Source: Globisporangium splendens
Taxonomy: Eukaryota > Oomycota > Peronosporomycetes > Pythiales > Pythiaceae
DNA length: 64,000 bases
Assembly (NCBI GenBank): GCA_006386115.1
Contig: VFIW01000106.1
Span: forward strand, 79,615 to 143,614
Reading direction: 5' to 3'
The translations under genes and the position numbers were made by a program. The notes under the pieces were generated by a model. That model was not told where the DNA came from, searched no databases, and worked only from the letters and a program-made list of their open reading frames with translations. Of the stretch, positions 32,153-43,650 are shown piece after piece (within the stretch, counting starts at the first letter, position 1; every line of letters begins with the position of its first letter).

Positions 32153-34857
32153 ATGGAAATGGACCTGGAGCCTTCGACCAATAGCAGCAGCTCCATTCCG
32201 CCGCCAGCACCAGCGCAACAGGAGCAAGCAGCAGCCACTGCGATGAACGACGAGTTCGAGGCGCACGTGCAGGTGGACGAGGGCGTCCTCGCCACGTCGG
32301 CGCCGCTGCCGATCGAGAAGCTCGAGCACGTGCTGCGACTGGTACGTGAATGCGCGCATGTCAATGCATCACGGAAGGGATCGTCCTAATTATATGGAGT
32401 GCGTTACTAACGCGGTGTGTGCTATTGTTAACTGTAGACGCACGATGGCATGCGCAGCGTACCGAGCATCCAGGCGCAGATCGAAGACCTGCGCGTCAAC
32501 TTGACGGAGAAAAAGTGCGTGCGTCTTTCTAGAAAAAAGTTGTGATGCATGCTAGCGTTGACGGTTTGTGTATGTGCGTTTACTTTTGTTGTTTGCGTGT
32601 AGAGTGGTTGGCGCTGCGAGCGTGATGGAGCAAATGCTGGCGGTTCTGAAGAAAGATGCACTCGCGCTCGAGTACTTTAAGACGAGCATCGTTTCAGGTA
32701 TTGCACGACGATGGCGTGGGATCGCAATGCCTGTTGTGCAAGTCAAATTGGTGACTGACAGAAACTGACCCAATACACACTTTTCTTGTCTAGCACTGAC
32801 CGGCAAGCGAATCCGTCCTTTTGTCAACCCCGCGGACGCTTTAATCAACGACAGAGTGTCGACAACCATCGCCGATTCTGAGGACGACGACGGCTCCAAC
32901 ACTGTCCGATATGCGCGACCGCGCACGCGATCAGGAAGTTTGTCAACACCTGACGCCAAACCATCGGGCTCGCTGCGGAAACGCTCCTTGGAAATGGGCA
33001 ACGCGGCAGCGTCACCAGCGACGTCATCACGTAGGGACAAGAAGATGAAATCTGAGGCCACCGCTAACACTGCACGCCCGAGCAAGAAGCAGAACGGTGC
33101 GAAGGAGATCGAGATCCTCGACGACGAGGAGGAAGAGTACGCCAAGCACCCGACCTACACAGTCCCGACGCACTGGGAGGAGCTCTACTACAAGCCAGTG
33201 GAGATAATCAACATCCACTCGGTCGGCGCGAAAGATCGGATCCAGGCGCTGCGGTTCGCGGGCACGCCGTTCGTGCTCGAAGGTCACACGGGTTGGATGA
33301 AGTTCAGTGAGGGCTGGGTGCGACCGAACGGCTCGCTCGACACGGACGCATTCCTGCGCGGCATCCACGACGTCAAAGTGCCTGTGATCGAGCGCAACTA
33401 CGAGGAAACGAACCCGATCAAGACCCACTTGCCGCTGAGCCATTACGTGAAGAACTACTGGGAAAAAGGCAAATCCGAGTACTATATGCACCAGTGGCAG
33501 TTCCCGTTGAACTCGAAGGTGGCCAAGTTTCTTTGCTACAAGTGCGAGGAGTTGCCTGTGATCGGCGACAACCTGCTGCTCTACTGGCTCGATGCTGTAC
33601 GAGGTATGTGTTCCCGATAAGTTTACCTTGCTGTCTGTTGGTCTACGATGCTTATATTGTCTCTGCTACGTGTTTGTGTGTCCAGGCGACAATCCGCTCC
33701 AGTATTTCTTTATGGGACAGAAGAGCACCAACAGCAGGATGCACCAGGACCTGGGCGGCCTGGACATCACGATCGCGCCGATCGTCGGTACGAAGCGCGT
33801 GTCAATGTTGCATCGCTCGGCCGCGAAGCTCGACTCAGTCCACGAGACGGTGAACTTCCACGACGTGGACCTGGAGAAATCGCCGTTGCTGGCGTTCCTG
33901 CCAGCGTGGCAAGTGGACATCAAGCCGGGCCAGATCCTGTTCATGCCCGAGGGCACGTTCCACGCGTGCGAGAACATGACGGCGTGCCTGTCGTACCACC
34001 GGTTCCACGTCGACTCGGTGAACCTCCCGGGCTTCCTGGCATCGTTCCTAGCGCAGGACTCGCCGTCGATCAACCACGCAGAGATTCTGTGGAACGCCGC
34101 GCACGACCTCATGTCGACGCTCGAGGTCAACTACCATGCGAGCGGACAGCTCGACGACCAGGTGGCCACGCTGCGGAAGCTCGACGCGCTGCGTGCGCTG
34201 CGCCATGTCGCGCGCGTCTTGACGCTCGAAGACGTTGTGCCGACCGAGGACTCGTGGGACTGGAACAAGCTTCTCGAGGACATCGACTATTTAATCGGCC
34301 GCATCGACGTCCGCGCCATGCAGCGCGCCAAGAAGAACAGCAACCACCCGGCGCTCGTGTCTGGCGGCGCAACTACGGCAGCGGCAGCAGCTTTGGCTGC
34401 CAAGGGGAACGCAGGAAGCGGTAAGAGCGCGGCGGCTGCGGCAACGCACTGGGAACAACTGGCGCTGCGTAAGGGTGACACGATCGGCGTCCAGGTGTTC
34501 GAGAAGCGCAACCGCGCGCAGATCCTGCGCATCGAGCACGACATGGAGCTCGTGCAGGTACACTACGTGGACTGGTGCAGCATCTACGACGAGTTCCTGC
34601 CCGTGAGCTCGCTGTACCACGGCGGACGCGCCAAGAAGGTGCGGTACAAGAAGGCGCCGAACGTGCATGAGCAGGTCTGGGCCGTGTGGGGGAGCTCGGG
34701 CCAGTTCTACAACGCCGTGGTCCTCAAGGTCGTGCGCACAAACGCGTGCCTCGTGCACTATCTCAAGTACGAGAACGACTGGGACCAGTGGATCCTCCCG
34801 GGCAACATCTTCAAGAACTATAGTCTCAAAGAGCGACAAGCCAATGCGGCTGCTTGA
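32153..34857 (+). CDS. JmjC dioxygenase with two chromo-barrel/Tudor-knot domains
   Basis: Five exons (32153-32341, 32438-32514, 32603-32697, 32794-33603, 33686-34857) encode 780 residues. The N terminus is disordered and helical, with a KKQNGAKEIEILDDEEEE patch. The cupin/JmjC domain starts near residue 295 (THWEELYYKPVEIINIHSVG). Iron ligands are visible as the HxD in SRMHQDLGGLD and the distal His in GTFHACENMT. At the C terminus two related beta modules (GDTIGVQVFEKRNRAQILRI with VHYVDWCSIYDEFLP; VWAVWGSSGQFYNAVVLKVV with VHYLKYENDWDQWI) have the chromo-barrel/Tudor-knot pattern that reads histone tails. A 2-oxoglutarate/Fe(II) hydroxylase or lysine demethylase in chromatin is likely. An Ala-rich linker separates the two halves. 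Confidence 0.85.
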
Positions 34858-34984
34858 TAGGATGGATGACTTCTGTACTTAGTGTGAGAGAGAAAGAGAG
34901 AGAGAGAGATGTCGGCCGTTGTACGAATGCCAAAGGAAATCAATAACTACTTACACCTGGGACCTACGTACTCACTCACAGTCT

Positions 34985-37216
34985 TCACGAGGCTTTGGCG
35001 GCTTCAAACGCCTCGCTCCCTGTTGCTGCTCCTGCTACAGTTGACCCTTTCGCGGTGATCTTGACCTTTGGCACCACCACTGGCGTCACCAGCTTCTGCT
35101 GCGTCACTTTTTGTGCTCGCGGACCCCGTTGCTTCTTGACGGACGGTGCCGCATCCTTTGTCGTCAACAGCTTTGCCTTGGTCACAGCAGTAGACATTGG
35201 CGGTGGTGGCGGTGCCACATCGGCAAGAATTAGTCCTTCTGGCGCTGGTGTCTCGTCCATAAACTCTTCACCCTGCATCCTCATGCTGTTGCCTTCGCCA
35301 CCATCACGCGCCGAGGTGCTGGTCGAAGATGGAGAGAACGACGGGAGCTCGTACCGATGCGGGTACTTGTCCACGAGGCGCTGCTCGTAAAACGGATGAC
35401 GCGCGAGGTCGTACACGTGGTAGCACCGCACCGCATGCTTGTCGTCGATGGCCAGCAGCTCCGTCGCGACATCATCCGACTCCGGCAGCCAGTAGATCGG
35501 GTTCGCGGGCATGTACCAGAGCGCCGGATCGCACCAGATATCGTCTGGCAGGATCCCAGCTTCGATCATCTGGATCGACTGTGCGTAGATCTTGCGCCAC
35601 GCCGTGACCGCGTGCTTGGCGCGGCGCTTGCGCGTTTGACGGTACTTTTCCCAGGCCGCACCCGTGCACACGCTCTCGCTCATGGGCAGCCAGTGGAGCC
35701 GCTCCCAGAGCTCGCGCCGCCAGATGAACTGGATCTTGAGCGTCGAGACGAACCACGACTTGGCGCGCTCATCCAGCTCCTGGTAGTTGAGGATGTGCGA
35801 GAAGAGCGGCCGCCGTTTGTACATTTCGTTCCACGGCGTCTGTCGATCGAGCTCCTCGAGCGCGCGCAGCGAAAGGAACCGCGAGCTGTGCTTCATCTCC
35901 GTAATGTTGCGCCGCTCGGCCGGCCAGATTAGGTTCTGCTTGATCACGAGACTCTCCTCGGCCACATTGATCTTGCGTTTCTTGGACGCAGGCTCTGGTT
36001 GGACGCTTGGCTCTTTAGTATCAGCCTCAGTGTACTGGGGAGCTGCCGCTGTGGCGGCTTTCTTCAAGCTATTGCTGTTGCTGATAATTGTCGCAATTGC
36101 TCCAGCAGGCGATGACGGCGATGGCGATGGTGCTCGCGGCGTCTTCTTGACACGCGGCTTCTTTGGCAGCAGCTTTTTCAGCTTTTGCTCGCTTCCATCG
36201 AGTTCATGCGGCGACGCACAGAGATGCACGGATGGCTTCAGCGTGGAAAGCTCGTCTTGCTTCTCGTGCGCCAGAATCGGCACAAACGTTCGCTGTGGAG
36301 GTGGTGGTGGTGGCTGTGGCAAAGACTGCGATGTTGTCTTGGACTCGTCGTCGTCTTCGTCGACATGCGCAAACGTGACTGGCGACAAAAGCTGCTTCGC
36401 GGCCAAGTGGATCTCTTCTTCTTCTTCCTCGGCCGATTGCCGGTAAAACGTGCGGGTAGAGATCAGACCAAGCCCCATGCTGCTGTCGTTGCCGCCATCA
36501 TTGACCCCAGCGGCCGTATTGATGCTCATAGTCGAGTCCATTAGTGGCGAAGTGGAAGTCTCTGAATTCATAGGAACGTTGTATGACAATGTGGTCGAGG
36601 ACGAGCGCGGGATCGACGTCTCCACTTCTTCGATGGTCAGCACCACCACACGCTCGCGTGACTGCGGCTGCTGCGATGGGAAGCTCTGCTGAAGCTGGAA
36701 CTCACACAGCGCATCTTGCAGTAACGACATATCCCCACGGCACGCGAACTTGCGCTTGAGAAAATTCACAAACGCCTCGGGGTCAACCGCCATTGCAGGC
36801 TTTTCCCTAGCATTAGCACCATTGACGCCCGGGATCGACGCGCCGCTGGAAGCGATGGTCGCGATGGCCTTGGCGCTGGTCAGCGCGGCCTTGTGACGTC
36901 TCGCTTCAGACTCGGCGGCCGCCGTGGCGCGCTGGGCCTGGCGCAGGCGGGTCCGCAGCAGCACGATCATGTCGTTCAGCCCCTCCTGCTCGCGCTCGAG
37001 CAGCTCGAGGCGCTCGCGCGCCGCCGCCGAGGACCCGTACTGGTCCGCGAAGTGCGCGGCGTCTTGGAGCACCTGTGCGATCGCAGTGAGCGTGAGCGCG
37101 GGCTCCGAGGCTGGGGTCAGGTTGCTATTAGAGCTGCTGGAGGCAGGCGGGTGGGTGAGACTGGTGTTGTTGCTGGTCTCGCCGCCGCTACTGCGCCTGT
37201 TGTTGTTCCGCGTCAT
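34985..37216 (-). CDS. Unknown coiled-coil protein
   Basis: One long exon of 743 residues from MTRNNNRRSSGGE; a start four codons earlier is equally possible. Residues 55-115 form a coiled coil (ARERLELLEREQEGLNDMIV and following). Polar and Pro/Ser/Asp-rich disordered regions make up the middle, with a PPPPPP run and basic KKRK and KKLLPKKPRVKK patches. From about residue 430 to 620 there is a compact Trp-rich region (IWPAERRNITEMKHSSRF, WFVSTLKIQFIWRRELWERL, DDIWCDPALWYMP) that looks like a folded domain I do not recognise. The basic patches suggest the nucleus. It may be a lineage-specific protein. Confidence 0.7.
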   Translation of the reverse strand: MTRNNNRRSSGGETSNNTSLTHPPASSSSNSNLTPASEPALTLTAIAQVLQDAAHFADQYGSSAAARERLELLEREQEGLNDMIVLLRTRLRQAQRATAAAESEARRHKAALTSAKAIATIASSGASIPGVNGANAREKPAMAVDPEAFVNFLKRKFACRGDMSLLQDALCEFQLQQSFPSQQPQSRERVVVLTIEEVETSIPRSSSTTLSYNVPMNSETSTSPLMDSTMSINTAAGVNDGGNDSSMGLGLISTRTFYRQSAEEEEEEIHLAAKQLLSPVTFAHVDEDDDESKTTSQSLPQPPPPPPQRTFVPILAHEKQDELSTLKPSVHLCASPHELDGSEQKLKKLLPKKPRVKKTPRAPSPSPSSPAGAIATIISNSNSLKKAATAAAPQYTEADTKEPSVQPEPASKKRKINVAEESLVIKQNLIWPAERRNITEMKHSSRFLSLRALEELDRQTPWNEMYKRRPLFSHILNYQELDERAKSWFVSTLKIQFIWRRELWERLHWLPMSESVCTGAAWEKYRQTRKRRAKHAVTAWRKIYAQSIQMIEAGILPDDIWCDPALWYMPANPIYWLPESDDVATELLAIDDKHAVRCYHVYDLARHPFYEQRLVDKYPHRYELPSFSPSSTSTSARDGGEGNSMRMQGEEFMDETPAPEGLILADVAPPPPPMSTAVTKAKLLTTKDAAPSVKKQRGPRAQKVTQQKLVTPVVVPKVKITAKGSTVAGAATGSEAFEAAKAS

Positions 37217-37518
37217 GGCACACGTCACTCAGAACGGGGACGGGAGGCGCTCGGAGACTCGGGGCACGTCAGGCGAGCGCGCGTACACGGAGGGTGGGGG
37301 CGAAGCGCTTCGCCTTCCTTGCTTCTGGCACCTCGACGGCTTTTCTCGTTGTTTTCTTTGGCTGGGAATGCAGGACCTCGCGGAACCTTTTCGCGGGATT
37401 GCTGTCGAGTTCGTTGTCTAAAACAAGTGTTAAGAGGCTCTTATTCGGGATCTGCGGTGGTATTTCGCGCCACCGAAAACAGTCACACAGTAGAAAATGC
37501 CAAAGAGACAGTGGGAGG

Positions 37519-38768
37519 CTATTTCAAGGTTACGGGTGTGCTAAAACAAGATCTGGATGGACAGCGACTCTGGGGTTGCGAAAGAACAAACCCTGGAACA
37601 AACGCATTGGTGGCCAGCCACAATGGCTTTCGGATCTTTTTCAAAGGCGTGTCCAGCGTGATGCCCGCGGTCGCGCAGGCAATAGCAGCCAGCGGCGCGT
37701 CTTCCGGCGCTGTGACCAAAGTCCGAGAGTCGTAAACCAGCGTTTCTGCGCTGCGCTGAGCCTCTACGTGCTGCAACGCGCTACAAGAGCCCGAGAAGCT
37801 CCGAATCACTACCGCGTCGTTTCCACGCGACCCCTTTGTTGCTGCTATTGCTGCGTCGGAAGATACTTCACTTGGTTTCCGCGACTTCCGCCACGTTCGG
37901 CGTACATTGTGCTCTTCCAGTAGTGATACCAGCAAAGCGTGCTGGGTGAGAGCATAGTGTGTCGCCTCATTGGGGACAACGGCGCATGTGAGCGGCATCT
38001 CGTCATTCTGCGGCAATACGAGTAGCAGACAGTTAGGCGCCTGAAGGCAAATATGAGTAGTGGCTGCATACGCAGTGGTACCATTGCAATCGCGTTCACG
38101 TCGGCGCCGTAGAGGATCAAGAGGTACGCGATCGCGTACAGGTTCTTCTGACACGCGACGTGCAGTGCCGTAAACAGATCCGTAGCTCTCTAATTACGAG
38201 CAACATCATTGCATTTAGGCAATAGCAGTCCGTGTAACACCCAAACATACGCCATTACCGAGTAAGTACAAACGTATATTGTACCTGCCAGTTGACATCG
38301 ACACCAGCCTCGATGAGGAAGCGGAGAAGCGGCTGCGCTGCGTCGTCCGCGTGCTGCACGTCGTCGGCGATCTCATCGATGACGCAATGCAGGATGTCGC
38401 GCATCCCAACCTGCGTCACGTCAAAGCCGTGCGCGAGCATGAACCGGAGGACGTCGACGCGGTGGTTCTGGCACGCTGCGCGAAACATGCGCGCCGAGTA
38501 AAACATCAGCACACGATCCTACGCTCCAACAGTGAACCCAAGTCAACCTCATTGTGCACCAGCTGCATGGGTATAATGCAACTCTGCTCCATACCCCCTG
38601 TATGTGGTCCAGAGCGCACTGGATCGCCTTCAGTTGTCCCTGCTGCGCATACTCGACGAGCAGTTGGCCGTTCGCGACGACGTTGGCCGCAGACTCCGGG
38701 TCCTGAGCGCGCATGCGCTCGAGGAACTTCATCTCGTCCATGGGACTGCCGACGCTCCGGAACGCCAT
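37519..38768 (-). CDS. Ankyrin-repeat protein
   Basis: Four exons (38768-38595, 38518-38285, 38189-38082, 38007-37519), joined by phase-0 GT-AG introns of 72-95 bp, encode 334 residues. Helix-turn-helix repeats are visible as RAACQNHRVDVLRFMLAHGF, QPLLRFLIEAGVDVNWQ and TALHVACQKNLYAIAYLLIL followed by YGADVNAIAM, which matches the ankyrin consensus. The C-terminal exon has MPLTCAVVPNEATHYALTQH and then a divergent tail. It is a protein-interaction scaffold; its partner is unknown. Exon 1 starts MAFRSVGSPMDEMKFLERMR. Confidence 0.8.
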
Positions 38769-39009
38769 GCTGTCGCTAGTAGACAGAGACAAATAGGCAC
38801 AGAGAGAGCTGGCAGCCGAGACGGCAAATGTGCGCCAATGGCAAATGTAATGCGGACAAGTCACGACTGCGTTTGACGCGGCATGTGAAAAGGTCCGCAA
38901 CCTTTCGAGGTTCCGCCACAACCTCTCTTTTCCACTTTAGTGACGAAATAGTGAGAGTGACAAAACTGGGGGAGGTCAGTGCGTGGCCAACATTCTCGTC
39001 ACTTCGAAG

Positions 39010-39444
39010 ATGGCGACGACGGCAGTGGTGCTCTCGCTGAATGGGAAGCCGCAGGTGACGCTGCCGCGCGTGGCTGAGGGGCAGCAACAGCAGGACGCAG
39101 CAGCTACTGCTGGCGTCGCGGTCGGCGCGGCCACACAGCAGGTGATGCAGGTGCTCGGTGCGCTCGCGCGCATCCAGATCAGCGACGGACGCATCGTCGT
39201 TGGCCGCCTGCACTGCTTCGACAAGCACCAGAACGTGATCCTCACGGACGCGCGCGAGTACCCGCCGATCTCAGATGCCAAGGACAAGAACAAGGCGGCG
39301 GCCCGCAAGCAGAGCGACGACGAAGAGCCACGAGAGGATGACGATGCTACGTTTGAAACCCATCGACGCGCGACCACGAGCCGCCACTTGGGCATGACGC
39401 TCGTCCCGGGCAAGCACATCGTGTACATCAAAGTGCAAGCATAA
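39010..39444 (+). CDS. NAA38: LSM-domain protein, NAA38/LSMD1-like
   Basis: A single exon of 144 residues; the ATG at 39010 follows an upstream open but non-ATG stretch. The Sm fold is visible: LARIQISDGRIVVGRLHCFD (Sm1 with a DGR turn), KHQNVILTDAREY, and after an acidic insertion of about 40 residues, the Sm2 strand SRHLGMTLVPGKHIVYIKV. The FDKHQNVIL and VPGKHIV wording fits NAA38, the auxiliary subunit of the NatC N-terminal acetyltransferase, better than canonical LSm1-8 proteins. LSM8 is the alternative. Confidence 0.75.
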   Translation: MATTAVVLSLNGKPQVTLPRVAEGQQQQDAAATAGVAVGAATQQVMQVLGALARIQISDGRIVVGRLHCFDKHQNVILTDAREYPPISDAKDKNKAAARKQSDDEEPREDDDATFETHRRATTSRHLGMTLVPGKHIVYIKVQA

Positions 39445-39518
39445 TACAAAGAGAGGGAGAAGCAGTTATTGGCGTGTTTTGTATCGTAATAAAGAGCGCT
39501 TTGTGTGCGTGTTGCTTC

Positions 39519-42411
39519 TTATGGCGACGCGTTGACGGCTTTCTCATCAATGATGGCGTCGACGTTCGCGATCATTTCTTCCACGAGCACGTGCCGCAGT
39601 TCGCTCTCTTGGTCGTCGCTCTCCTTTGTCGATGGACTGCCACTGGTGTTGTTGTTGCTGCCCGCGTTCTTTGGACGTGGTCGCAAGATGTACGCTGCGA
39701 AGAGCGTCGAGAGCAGCGCTGCATCCATGCCGTTGTGGGACGTGTACGCGGTCACGTCGTTCAAGTGGAACAGAAGACACGCGAGCATGGCACTGGTTCC
39801 AAACAACAGCAACAACAAAAAGGCAATTAGACATGAATCACAAACCACAAAATGCAGCAATCAATAGTGAGGACGAGTGGCGAAATACGTACAGGTTTCG
39901 CTGCGGCAGCGCCTCGATGAGTGCTTTGAGGTCGCGTTTCAAGTCAAACGGCGCAGCTTTGGCATCCCGGACCAGCGCCAAAAAGTCGGCGTACATCTCG
40001 AACGGGACCACGGGCTGCTCCATCTGCGCGAGCCACAGCTTCACGACCGCACCGGCGGTGATAGGGTCCAGTACCGCGTCGAGCTCCTCTTTCGTGGGTT
40101 TGCGAGCCGCTCCATCGGTGGAAAACTGGTTCAAAAACTTGAGACTTATCTACAAAAAGGCAAAATTGAAAGCAGGGGCACGTGAGTGACTGATGCGCAT
40201 GGCGTGGCCACAATAGAGAGAAGCAACGCGATTGCGAACCTTGAGTCGCGCTTGCTCGGGCTCCTTTTGGTAGAACAGCTCCATTTCGATACCAGGGCTT
40301 GAGTTAAAGATGTAGTCGATCGCAAAGGTGACGGGGCGCGGCACATTCTCGCCGGCGCTGACGAGCACCATGGTTTCAGTCTCGAGCGCGCTCGAGCGCC
40401 GTCTCGCGATCACTTTTGACGACGGCACGCGTTTCGTTTTATTTGCTCCGGTGGTAGCCGCACCTGCTGCTGCTGCTGCACCTGTTGCGTTCGGCGCCAT
40501 ATCAGGACGCGGGCTATTGGCGCTGCGCACCAGCAAGGAGTCCAAGGTATTGACCCACGTCACGGTCGTCTGGGGTGAGTCGGCCATGAGACTGTAGACC
40601 CGAGACGAGCGTGGGGTCGACGATCGCTCTTGCTTGGCTTCCTCATTGTTGTTCGCGCTGTTGCTGTTGTTGTTTTCCTCATCGGACGACACGTAGTCGT
40701 CCGCATAGTGGGAGCCCCAGCTGTTGCGGCACGTGATGTCGAAGCGACAGCCGCGGTATTTCGGATGACTCGGTTTGCCGATCCGCTGAATGAGGCGAAG
40801 CGAGATCGAACCGATTTCGCCCAGTGGGATCGGCCCCCACGCAGATTGTACGACGTCCGCATAGTATCGCACCTCATTCGTCTTCGCGTAGAGCACAAAG
40901 TACCGCGCGTTCCACTTCTTCATGCCTTTCATGCCGCGACGCTGTTTCTGACGCAACCAGCCTTCGAGCAGCACGCCACTTCCAGGGTGTCCGGCAAATG
41001 CGCCTACCAACTTGCGTTGTCCTGGACTGAGCGCTTCGCTACCACCAGGGGTAGCGCCTGCAGCAGTGGCATTCTCTAGCGCTCGACGAACAAGAACCTC
41101 CTGTGTGGAGTCAAGCGAGCGAGGCACACTGCCGAATTCGGATCCATTGGGTGACTGCTTCAGGCGGCTCATCCGACGATTCACGAGTTGCCCCGATGGC
41201 TCTGGAACAGAGCTTGCATTGACCGAGTTGCTTCGACTCTTTTCATTCTGCGGAGAGATCATATCGCCTGCTGTAGAGCGGGGTTTCCCGCTATTGAATG
41301 CCGCTGGCTGCTCCCTTTGGCTCTGTTCGCTACTACTTGGGAATGAATCTTGACGCGGGTTTCGTGCCGCTCCCACCACATCCATCGATTGTTTTCGATC
41401 GTTGCCGCCACCACCGACAGAAGACGCCGATGCATCCGACAGCGGGGACGTCACAACCGACTTTTTCCGGTTCACAGCATTATCGATGTCCATTGCCTGG
41501 GTTTCTGTGCTCTTTCGCCGTGAGCTGAACGGTGAGAACGTCTTGGCGACTAATTTTTGAAGCCCCGTTTTCTTTTTCGCACTAGGATCGAGACCCCGGT
41601 ATGACGGCGCATCGCTCGTATCAGATTGAGGTGATAGGACGCCTTGTGTTTTCGCCGACGTCTTCAGCACTAGCTCACTGGTCGGGGATTCCACTTGATC
41701 ACGGAGGGATTTGAGTTTCTTGCCCCCCAGTGAACGTCGGCTGCTGTTTTTTTCTGCAGGTTCATCCTGGGCACCATTATTTCGACGCTCGACCATGGAC
41801 CCGGAAGTGAATTTCTCGAGATCCGAATCGTCGTCTTCCATGGTGTGGATGTCTTCTTCCTCTTGCCTTTGCTCGTTCTCTTGGTGGCTCTTGTGTGAAT
41901 CGGTCTTGACGCTGACTCGAGTAACAGTCACCACGTCAACGTCGTCATCGTTCTCGGAATCGCTGTACCACTTCCGACTTCCTGTCTTCTTTAGCCCCTT
42001 TCCACTGCGACCTTGGCTCTGGCTTTGATTAGGCGTCGGATTCTTGACGGTTGACCCAGGCGATGCTTTTGTCGGCAGCTGCCGGATCTTTGCAGCACCG
42101 CCACTGGTCTCGCGCACTTGTCTCGCTCCATTGCTAGCATTGGCTGCCGCACCAGATCCATTCGGTGAGGATACAGGCGGTGTATTTCGAGAGTTACTTC
42201 TGGAAGCAGCAGCCGCACTCGGATGCGCTGGCTGGGTGGATTTGACTTTTAAGTTGTACTCGTCGCCGTCGTCGAGCGACGAAAGCTCCGAGTTGCTGTC
42301 GCTCAAGATCTCGCCGACGCGCTCCGTGGGTGCTTGGGCACGCGTCTTTGCGCTCTGTTGTTGTTGTTGCTTGGTGTCGCCGCCGCGGCGCTGCAACCGC
42401 GCGAACGCCAT
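39519..42411 (-). CDS. PH plus RhoGAP-like protein
   Basis: Three exons (42411-40240, 40149-39893, 39792-39519) encode 900 residues; the first donor (AAG/GTTCGC) is weak. The N-terminal half is disordered. A PH domain begins SGVLLEGWLRQKQRRGMKG and contains KKWNARYFVLYAKTNEVRYY, ending near TVTWVNTLDSLL. The C-terminal 230 residues follow RhoGAP: VTFAIDYIFNSSPG, AGAVVKLWLAQMEQPVVPFE (the LK-FLRELPEPLIP helix), ALIEALPQRNLAMLACLLFH and HNGMDAALLSTLFAAYILRP. The arginine-finger position (GIFRxxG in active GAPs) seems to read ELFYQKE, so GAP catalysis is doubtful. It probably acts at membranes as a Rho/Rac regulator or effector. Confidence 0.75.
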
Positions 42412-42743
42412 CTCTGCTTCCTGCAACGAAGAGCTGCGTTTGGAGCAATGTGCTCAACAGAAGATGTTGATTTTTTTCCACAGAACACAAGGGTACACGA
42501 AGTACAGTGACCCACATAGCAAAACAATTTTACTTTATCTATCTTTGATGCACATGCATTTATGTGAGGTATGATAAGCCTACTCACATAAGTCCGATCC
42601 AGACAAAAATGTCACTAACCTGTTATTTTAGGTTTTTCAAAATAGGAGTTTAAAGTCGAGCATGCCTTTCACGACTGGATATCCTGCTCACGAGAAAAAC
42701 GCCAAAAGCAAAACAAAACAAAACCTCAGCGAGAATATTACCG

Positions 42744-42813
42744 GTGGCGAGCGACAGCGACTCCGAGTGGGTGGAAGTGGAAAGCGCGTCCAACGCCTCC
42801 AGCGTTGATGGGG
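42744..42813 (+). pseudogene. Beheaded 5' end of a host gene at an LTR insertion
   Basis: About 23 codons in one frame read as ASDSDSEWVEVESASNASS followed by VDG, an acidic protein start, preceded by GTG where an ATG would be expected. They abut the TGTAATGGG end of an LTR at 42814. No continuation was found in the window. The gene seems to have been split, and its first codon altered. The evidence is limited to composition and the junction. Confidence 0.4.
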
Positions 42814-43020
42814 TGTAATGGGTTATACCTAGCCATTACATGAAGGTGGATCTGTTCTCAGATCTAGTGCGGAACACACCACCTTCAGCGTGCATTGTGG
42901 AGAGACAAACAACAAAGGGATTACAGTACGACAGTCCCCACATGCACATGTCACGTCATCCCATGACGTCACGAGCGCTCTCTGTGCTGATCAGTGCAGA
43001 ATGTTGTTCACATGTACTAA
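42814..43020 (+). repeat. Truncated LTR, gypsy family A (first 207 bp)
   Basis: It starts TGTAATGGGTTATACCTAGC and matches the first 200 bp of the LTRs at 46823 and 53804, including the TGACGTCATCCCATGACGTCA double CRE-like motif. It stops abruptly where the inverted 607-bp LTR begins. Confidence 0.85.
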
Positions 43021-43627
43021 TGTAAGAGGCTATCCGAGACAGCCTCAAACACGGCACGCACGCTTGCGCTTGAAGAGGAAGACTTGAGAGAAACTTGGCA
43101 AAAATGCAACTGAATTGAAATGAGCTTATGGTTCCTGACACTACATGTAAAACACCACTAGGGCTCCTAGAGGTTTTATAACTGAAACCTAAACATGCAC
43201 AATAAAACCTATGAATCTGATATATAAAACCTTGGGTACACTGAGGTTGAACCCAGGGGATCTTCGAGAAACTTGAACTTGAAGTCCCGTGGAAAATTCC
43301 CTGCAAAGTGATTGGCTCGCGCCACACTTTAGGTGGCAGAGACACGTCGGTCTCATCACCAGTGCAGTTTCCCAAGTAGGAACCATCACTCACGTGTCTA
43401 GAGTACTGTTGTGCGTAATCACGCCGAATCTCGATGATTGCGAGCGACCAACACTCAACTCAGACACGGATTGCTCTGACGTCAGACGATGACGTCACCT
43501 GTGCATGTGGGGATCACTTTTATGTGTTTCACCCAATATCTTCGCACCCACAATGCACTTCCACAAGGTGGTGTGTGACACACACCAAGAGCCACCTTGC
43601 ATGTAATGGCAGCCTTAGCCCATTACA
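43021..43627 (-). repeat. 607-bp LTR, variant A2, minus orientation
   Basis: The reverse complement of the LTR at 45069-45675, same length and nearly identical, with ends TGTAATGGGC and GCCTCTTACA when read on the minus strand. It shares its central 300 bp with family A LTRs. Confidence 0.9.
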
Positions 43628-43650
43628 TTGTGATTTTTGTTCTAGCCGAG

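Noticed and set aside
33648..34424. 258-codon Arg/Pro-rich plus frame and a minus frame at 34291-34839
   Set aside because: Both overlap the JmjC coding exon, whose domains are clearly recognisable; no motifs in the alternatives.
34885..34910. (GA)n tract
   Set aside because: Simple repeat in the 3' flank of the JmjC gene; no further structure.
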